Origin: Sphingomonadaceae bacterium
GTDB taxonomy: Bacteria; Pseudomonadota; Alphaproteobacteria; Sphingomonadales; Sphingomonadaceae
Direction of reading: 5' to 3'
Length of the DNA stretch: 36,550 bases
NCBI GenBank assembly: GCA_947476425.1
Contig: CANJQJ010000030.1
Location: 1 to 36,550, forward strand
The notes beneath the pieces were generated by a model. The model was not told the DNA's origin, made no database searches, and was given only the letters and a program-made list of their open reading frames with translations. This document shows, in pieces, positions 32,979-36,550 of this stretch; within the stretch, counting starts at the first letter, position 1, and each line of letters starts with the position of its first letter. The position numbers were made by a program, and so were the translations under genes.

Positions 32979-33929
32979 TCAGCCACGTTCCTCGACCAAA
33001 TTCGACCAGAGCTGCCCGGCCTGCCGCGAAAGCGTTCGCAGGGCATTGTGCGGCAGCGGCTCCGCGGTTCCTTCGCACGCCAGCAAATCGAGATCGGCGC
33101 AGTGCCGGGTGGGCAATCGATCCCGATTGCCGGCGAGCCAGCGGCATAGCCCCTTGAACCGGCCGAGATGGACGCGGTTCGGTCGCATGCCATTGCGCGC
33201 GGAGAGCTCAAAGCTGTGGCTGACGAGGTTGACCAGCGCATGCCCTTGAAGCGCGGCATGGATGAGCGCAGCGCGCATTTCGCCAAGCGAGACCGCGCAA
33301 ATCTGGAGGGTCCGCAAGCCGGTCGGCGTGCGGATTACGCTTACCGGCAGTTCGATAAGGCCCTCATGCCGCACCGGCGCGATCTGCGTGACCGGCAGCG
33401 AGATCCCGCTTGGCCAGGGATGATAGGCGCCGTTGTGGCTGCTCTCGTAGCGCAAGCCAGCGCGCGCGGCGGCGCGCATCGTCGCATCATTGGCGGCATA
33501 ACTGCCCGATCGAAAGGCGATCGGTCGTGGCGCACCGGCCTCGACCAGCAAATCGATCCCGCGCTGGATCAGCTCCCACTGCTCGTCCTCGCTATAATCG
33601 CACAACTCGAACGAACGCTTCGGAATGCCATCCACCAGCGATGCCCATTGCGGGTGAAGATGCAGCTGGATGTCCTGCCCGGCCTCGAGAATCGGCGCGA
33701 CCATGCGCTTGATCGGATCGATGCCGAAGCAATAGGCCGGCGTCGGATCGACGAAGAAGCAGGCCTTCAGATTGTGCTCCGCCAAGACCCGCAGCTGATA
33801 GGGCACGCCCACCCCGGCCGGATCATAGGATGCGGCGAACAAGGGCTCCCAATCGGTGCGCGAAAGGCTTCCGCGCCAGATGAGTTCGGTATCGACGGTC
33901 AGGAGAACGTTGGTGGCCATTATCGCCAT
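32979..33929 (-). CDS. Polysaccharide deacetylase-family protein
   Basis: A 316-residue protein with the NodB-like fold. The first motif is TVDTELIWRG, with Asp13 and Glu15 where TFDD is usual. The metal motif has QLHLHPQW, and later come AFRSGSYAAN and NLVSHSFEL. No signal peptide was seen, so a cytoplasmic or atypical location is likely. The substrate is unknown. Its ATG at 33929 directly follows the uvrC stop, with GGAGGG about 5 bases upstream; a second ATG at 33920 is possible. Its place between uvrC and recO is conspicuous for a non-repair gene. Confidence 0.85.
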   Translation of the reverse strand: MAIMATNVLLTVDTELIWRGSLSRTDWEPLFAASYDPAGVGVPYQLRVLAEHNLKACFFVDPTPAYCFGIDPIKRMVAPILEAGQDIQLHLHPQWASLVDGIPKRSFELCDYSEDEQWELIQRGIDLLVEAGAPRPIAFRSGSYAANDATMRAAARAGLRYESSHNGAYHPWPSGISLPVTQIAPVRHEGLIELPVSVIRTPTGLRTLQICAVSLGEMRAALIHAALQGHALVNLVSHSFELSARNGMRPNRVHLGRFKGLCRWLAGNRDRLPTRHCADLDLLACEGTAEPLPHNALRTLSRQAGQLWSNLVEERG

Positions 33930-35852
33930 CTAGCCCTCCGGATGAAAATATTCGTAAACCGACCGAGCCATCGCCGTAGAAACACCCGGCGTCTTCTCAA
34001 GATCGACAAGTGCGGCCTCGCGGACCGCGCGCGCAGTGCCGAAATGCATCAGCAGCGCTTTCTTGCGCGACGGGCCGATGCCGGGCACTTCGTCGAGCGG
34101 GCTTGTCGTCATCGTCTTCGCACGCTTAGTGCGGTGTGCCCCGATCACGAAACGGTGCGATTCATCTCGCAAGCGCTGGAGATAGAAGAGCAAGGCTGAA
34201 TTGGGCGGCAGCGTGATTTCCCGACCGTCCGGAAAATGGAAATGCTCGCGCCCGGCATGGCGATCGGGGCCTTTGGAGACACCGACCACAGGGACGTCAT
34301 GCACCCCCATTTCTTCCAGCACACCGCACACGGCGCTCACCTGCCCTTTGCCGCCGTCGATCAGCAGCAGATCAGGCCACTCGCCTGACTGCCGATCGGG
34401 ATCATCCTTTTCCAGCCGACCGAAACGGCGCCCGAGCATCTCGCGCATCATCGCGAAGTCATCGCCGGGCGTTGTCTCGGAGCGCTTGATGTTGAATTTG
34501 CGGTAGGCGTTCTTGCGGAACCCTTCCGGGCCCGCGACGATCATCGCGCCGACAGCGTTCGTGCCCATGATATGGCTGTTGTCATAAACCTCGATTCGCT
34601 GCGGCGGTCGATCGAGATCGAAGGTCTCGGCAAGATCGGTGAGCAGCTTGCCAGTCGTGGTCGATTCGGCGAGGCGCCGTTCGAGCGCCTCCTCAGCATT
34701 GCGCGTGGCCTGGTCGAGCAAGCGCTTCTGCTCGCCCCGCTGCGGAATCTTGAGCGTCACCTTGCGTCCCGCTCGCTCGGATAGCGCCTGGCACAAGGTT
34801 TCCTCATCCTCGAATGTGCGATCGAGCAGGATCAGCCTCGCCGGCGGGACGTCCTGGTAGAACTGGACGAGCACGCTTTCGAGAACCTCGGCATCGGGCA
34901 CTTCGGCGACGTGCGCGGGGAAGAAACTGTGATGCCCCCAATTCTGTCCGCCGCGAATGAAGAAGGCTTGTACGCAGACCAGGCCCGCTTTCGCATAGAG
35001 CGCAAAGATATCCGCGTCCCCGACGCCGCTTGCGTTGATCCCCTGAGCGCCCTGGATGAACGTCAGCGCACGCAACCGATCGCGAAACACCGCCGCCATC
35101 TCGAAATCCATCGCATCCGAGGCCGCCTGCATCGCCGCGCCAAGCTTGGCCTGCACCGCGATCGACTTGCCGCCGAGGAATGCCTTCGCGTCCGCGACCA
35201 ACTCGGCATATTCGGCTTCGCCGATCCGATCGACGCACGGCGCTGAACATCGCTTGATCTGGTGGAGCAGGCACGGCCGCGAGCGATTGGCGAAGAAGCT
35301 ATCGGTGCAACTCCTGAGCAGGAACAATTTTTGCAGCGCGTTGAGCGTTCGCGTCACCGATCCGGCGCTTGCGAACGGACCATAATATTGACCCTTCGCC
35401 TTGCGCGCGCCGCGATGCTTCTGGACGCGCGGGAAGGGATGATCCTCGCGCAACAGGATGAAAGGGAAGCTTTTATCGTCGCGAAGCAGCACATTATAGG
35501 GCGGGCGATAGCGCTTGATCAATTGCGCCTCGAGCAACAGCGCTTCGCTCTCGCTGTCCGTCGTGATGATCGTCATCGATCGGGTCTGCGACACCATCCG
35601 CTGGAGCCGCTTGGGCAGCCGGGTAACCTGCGTGTAGTTGGTCACGCGGTTTTTCAGCGCGCGCGCCTTGCCGACATAGAGCACGTCGCCCTTGAGGTTA
35701 TGCATTCGATAAACGCCAGGCCGGAGCGGCAATGTCTTCAGCACGCCCCGGATCGCAGCCACGCCGGCGTCGAGATCGGGCTTGTCACTTCCCCGCACGG
35801 TATAAGCGGAGCGCTCTTCATTGAATCGATCTGGGGGCGGCGTTTCGGTCAC
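33930..35852 (-). CDS. uvrC: Excinuclease ABC subunit C
   Basis: A 640-residue nucleotide-excision repair endonuclease making both incisions with UvrB. The GIY-YIG nuclease is at residues 45-125 (PGVYRM, VLYVGKA). The UVR domain contains DAMDFEMAAVFRDRLRAL near residue 215. The C-terminal RNase H-like nuclease has EVYDNSHIMGTNAVGAMIV and LLIDGGKGQVSA. The tandem helix-hairpin-helix begins LDEVPGIGPSRKKALL. Start is GTG 35852, which gives a normal N-terminal length; the first 40 residues are variable. A LexA box lies 108 bases upstream. It heads the uvrC-deacetylase-recO-leuB set. Confidence 0.95.
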   Translation of the reverse strand: MTETPPPDRFNEERSAYTVRGSDKPDLDAGVAAIRGVLKTLPLRPGVYRMHNLKGDVLYVGKARALKNRVTNYTQVTRLPKRLQRMVSQTRSMTIITTDSESEALLLEAQLIKRYRPPYNVLLRDDKSFPFILLREDHPFPRVQKHRGARKAKGQYYGPFASAGSVTRTLNALQKLFLLRSCTDSFFANRSRPCLLHQIKRCSAPCVDRIGEAEYAELVADAKAFLGGKSIAVQAKLGAAMQAASDAMDFEMAAVFRDRLRALTFIQGAQGINASGVGDADIFALYAKAGLVCVQAFFIRGGQNWGHHSFFPAHVAEVPDAEVLESVLVQFYQDVPPARLILLDRTFEDEETLCQALSERAGRKVTLKIPQRGEQKRLLDQATRNAEEALERRLAESTTTGKLLTDLAETFDLDRPPQRIEVYDNSHIMGTNAVGAMIVAGPEGFRKNAYRKFNIKRSETTPGDDFAMMREMLGRRFGRLEKDDPDRQSGEWPDLLLIDGGKGQVSAVCGVLEEMGVHDVPVVGVSKGPDRHAGREHFHFPDGREITLPPNSALLFYLQRLRDESHRFVIGAHRTKRAKTMTTSPLDEVPGIGPSRKKALLMHFGTARAVREAALVDLEKTPGVSTAMARSVYEYFHPEG

Positions 35853-35959
35853 GTCGTCGATGTAGGGCGTTGGAGCGCGATTCGCGAGCCTCCCAAACTT
35901 GGAGGCACCATTAACGATAGTTCAAGAAGGTGCTCGTAGATTGCAGCTCGAAACATGGG

Positions 35960-35974
35960 GAACCGTTATCGAAC
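35960..35974 (-). promoter_or_regulatory. LexA box upstream of uvrC
   Basis: Reading on the minus strand, GTTC-GATAACG-GTTC is a perfect GTTC-N7-GTTC site. It lies 108 bases before the uvrC GTG and about 85 bases before the divergent MBOAT ATG. A -10-like GATAAC sits inside it on the uvrC strand. uvrC is the likely target because it is a repair gene. The rest of the 206-base gap (35853-36058) contains a short AT-rich stretch near 35908-35925 but no other clear motif. Confidence 0.75.
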
Positions 35975-36058
35975 ATGCGCGACCAGTTCCTGGCCGTGTC
36001 TGATCGGTCGATCTGGTCCGCCGTCGATGCGAATTGAAGACTAAGGATCTGGCGGCCC

Positions 36059-36409
36059 ATGGCCTTTAACTCACTGCCCTATATCGCTTTCTTCGCGATC
36101 GTCGCCGTGATCAATTTCCTGATTCCGGGGCGGTTTCGCTGGCTATGGCTGCTTGCGTCGAGCCTGTTCTTCTATGCCTATGCCGGGCCGATCTACGTCC
36201 TGCAGATCCTCGCTGCGACGGCAGTCAGCTATTACGCCGCCATCCGCATCGAGACGCAGCCCGAAAAGCCGCAAAAGCAGCAGATCCTGACAATTGTCGT
36301 GCTGACGCTCGTCGCCAATCTTTTTGCTTTCAAATATGTTTCGTTCCTCAACGAGACGCTGCGATCGACGTTCGGCCTCGTCGGGGCGCACTATCCAGTT
36401 GGCTGTTGA
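36059..36409 (+). pseudogene. MBOAT-family O-acyltransferase, N-terminal fragment cut by IS insertion
   Basis: 116 codons with three or four strongly hydrophobic segments. MAFNSLPYIAFFAIVAVINF and RWLWLLASSLFFYAYAG are the N-terminus of AlgI/PatA-like membrane-bound O-acyltransferases (normally 450-500 residues, with the catalytic His much further on). Native sequence ends near residue 115; the stop TGA at 36407-36409 is provided by the IS21-type terminus starting at about 36404. No catalytic residue is retained, so the fragment is presumably dead, unless the gene resumes and is used otherwise beyond the window. Confidence 0.8.
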
Positions 36410-36550
36410 TTTGCGTTGAGAAGTGACCCGGGATTTTCACTGAGAAGTGACCCGGGTGGTTGCTATGTCTCGCGTTGCGAGGGTTGGGTCAAGGGACTGG
36501 TTTTTCCTTTCTGGTTTTGGGTGCAGCGGCGCTGGCACGGAAGCGGAAGC
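36404..36550 (-). mobile_element. IS21-family insertion sequence, terminal part
   Basis: The element starts with TGTTGATTTGCG and has two copies of TGAGAAGTGACCCGGG at 36417-36432 and 36441-36456 (offset 24). Multiple terminal repeats after a TG end are typical of IS21-family ends. A short ORF tail on the minus strand reads toward this end, as expected if the istB side faces MBOAT. The remaining element lies beyond the window. Confidence 0.72.
36437..36550 (-). CDS. Probable IS21 helper protein (IstB-like), C-terminal fragment
   Basis: Thirty-seven codons run from the right edge to a stop at 36437-36439. The peptide includes HPKPERKNQSLDPTLATRD, which I recall from C-termini of sphingomonad/IS21 IstB-like ATPases. 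The ATPase core is outside the window. The final residues are encoded by the terminal repeats of the element. Assignment rests on weak similarity plus context. Confidence 0.5.
   Translation of the reverse strand, partial: ASASVPAPLHPKPERKNQSLDPTLATRDIATTRVTSQ

Overview
The window is high-GC chromosomal DNA from an alphaproteobacterium, most likely a Sphingomonas-like member of the Sphingomonadales. The evidence is the character of the proteins, the alphaproteobacterial LexA operator form (GTTC-N7-GTTC), the trpGDC-moaC-moeA-lexA gene order, and dispersed palindromic repeats. Most of it is dense housekeeping sequence. Insertion sequences cut into it at three points: an IS5-type end at the left edge, a complete IS30-family element near 22.2-23.2 kb, and an IS21-type end at the right edge. 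No tRNA, rRNA or CRISPR array was seen.

Layout. 1-457: the end of an IS5-family element has decapitated a response regulator. 564-3889: dicarboxylate/amino-acid symporter, 23S pseudouridine synthase with a long Arg/Pro/Asp-rich N-terminal tail, and rsmD. 3864-4935: a divergent nitric-oxide module, a single-domain globin and an NsrR-type regulator with a good NsrR operator between them. 4946-10911: uvrD, two MFS transporters and cysK. 11233-14232 (minus strand): tpiA, secG, pyrG. 14496-18895: ppiD, trpE (overlapping) and an AEC-family permease. 19129-20352 (minus): an ammonium transporter. 20485-26620: trpG, trpD, [IS30], trpC, moaC, moeA, lexA. 26740-28053: trmFO. 28060-30454 (minus): metZ, apaG and a LysR regulator. 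30511-31059: glutathione peroxidase. 31115-35852 (minus): uvrC, a polysaccharide deacetylase, recO and leuB. 36059-36409: the N-terminus of an MBOAT acyltransferase cut by the IS21-type element.

How the genes work together. Tryptophan synthesis is represented by trpE and by trpGDC, which lie apart and are separated by two transporters; the trpD-trpC junction is further split by the IS30 element. DNA-damage functions cluster here: uvrD, recO, uvrC and lexA. Perfect LexA boxes precede both lexA and uvrC, so the tightly packed uvrC-deacetylase-recO-leuB set may be an SOS transcription unit. The NsrR/globin pair looks like a compact NO-sensing and NO-detoxification switch.

The most informative non-coding signal is a 94-bp composite palindromic repeat. 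One intact copy lies upstream of ppiD. A second copy, in opposite orientation, lies between trpD and trpC, and the IS30 element has landed inside one of its palindromes; the empty site can be reconstructed exactly. I found no convincing wholly new biological system; the regulatory sites, element junctions and repeats are the points most worth checking.
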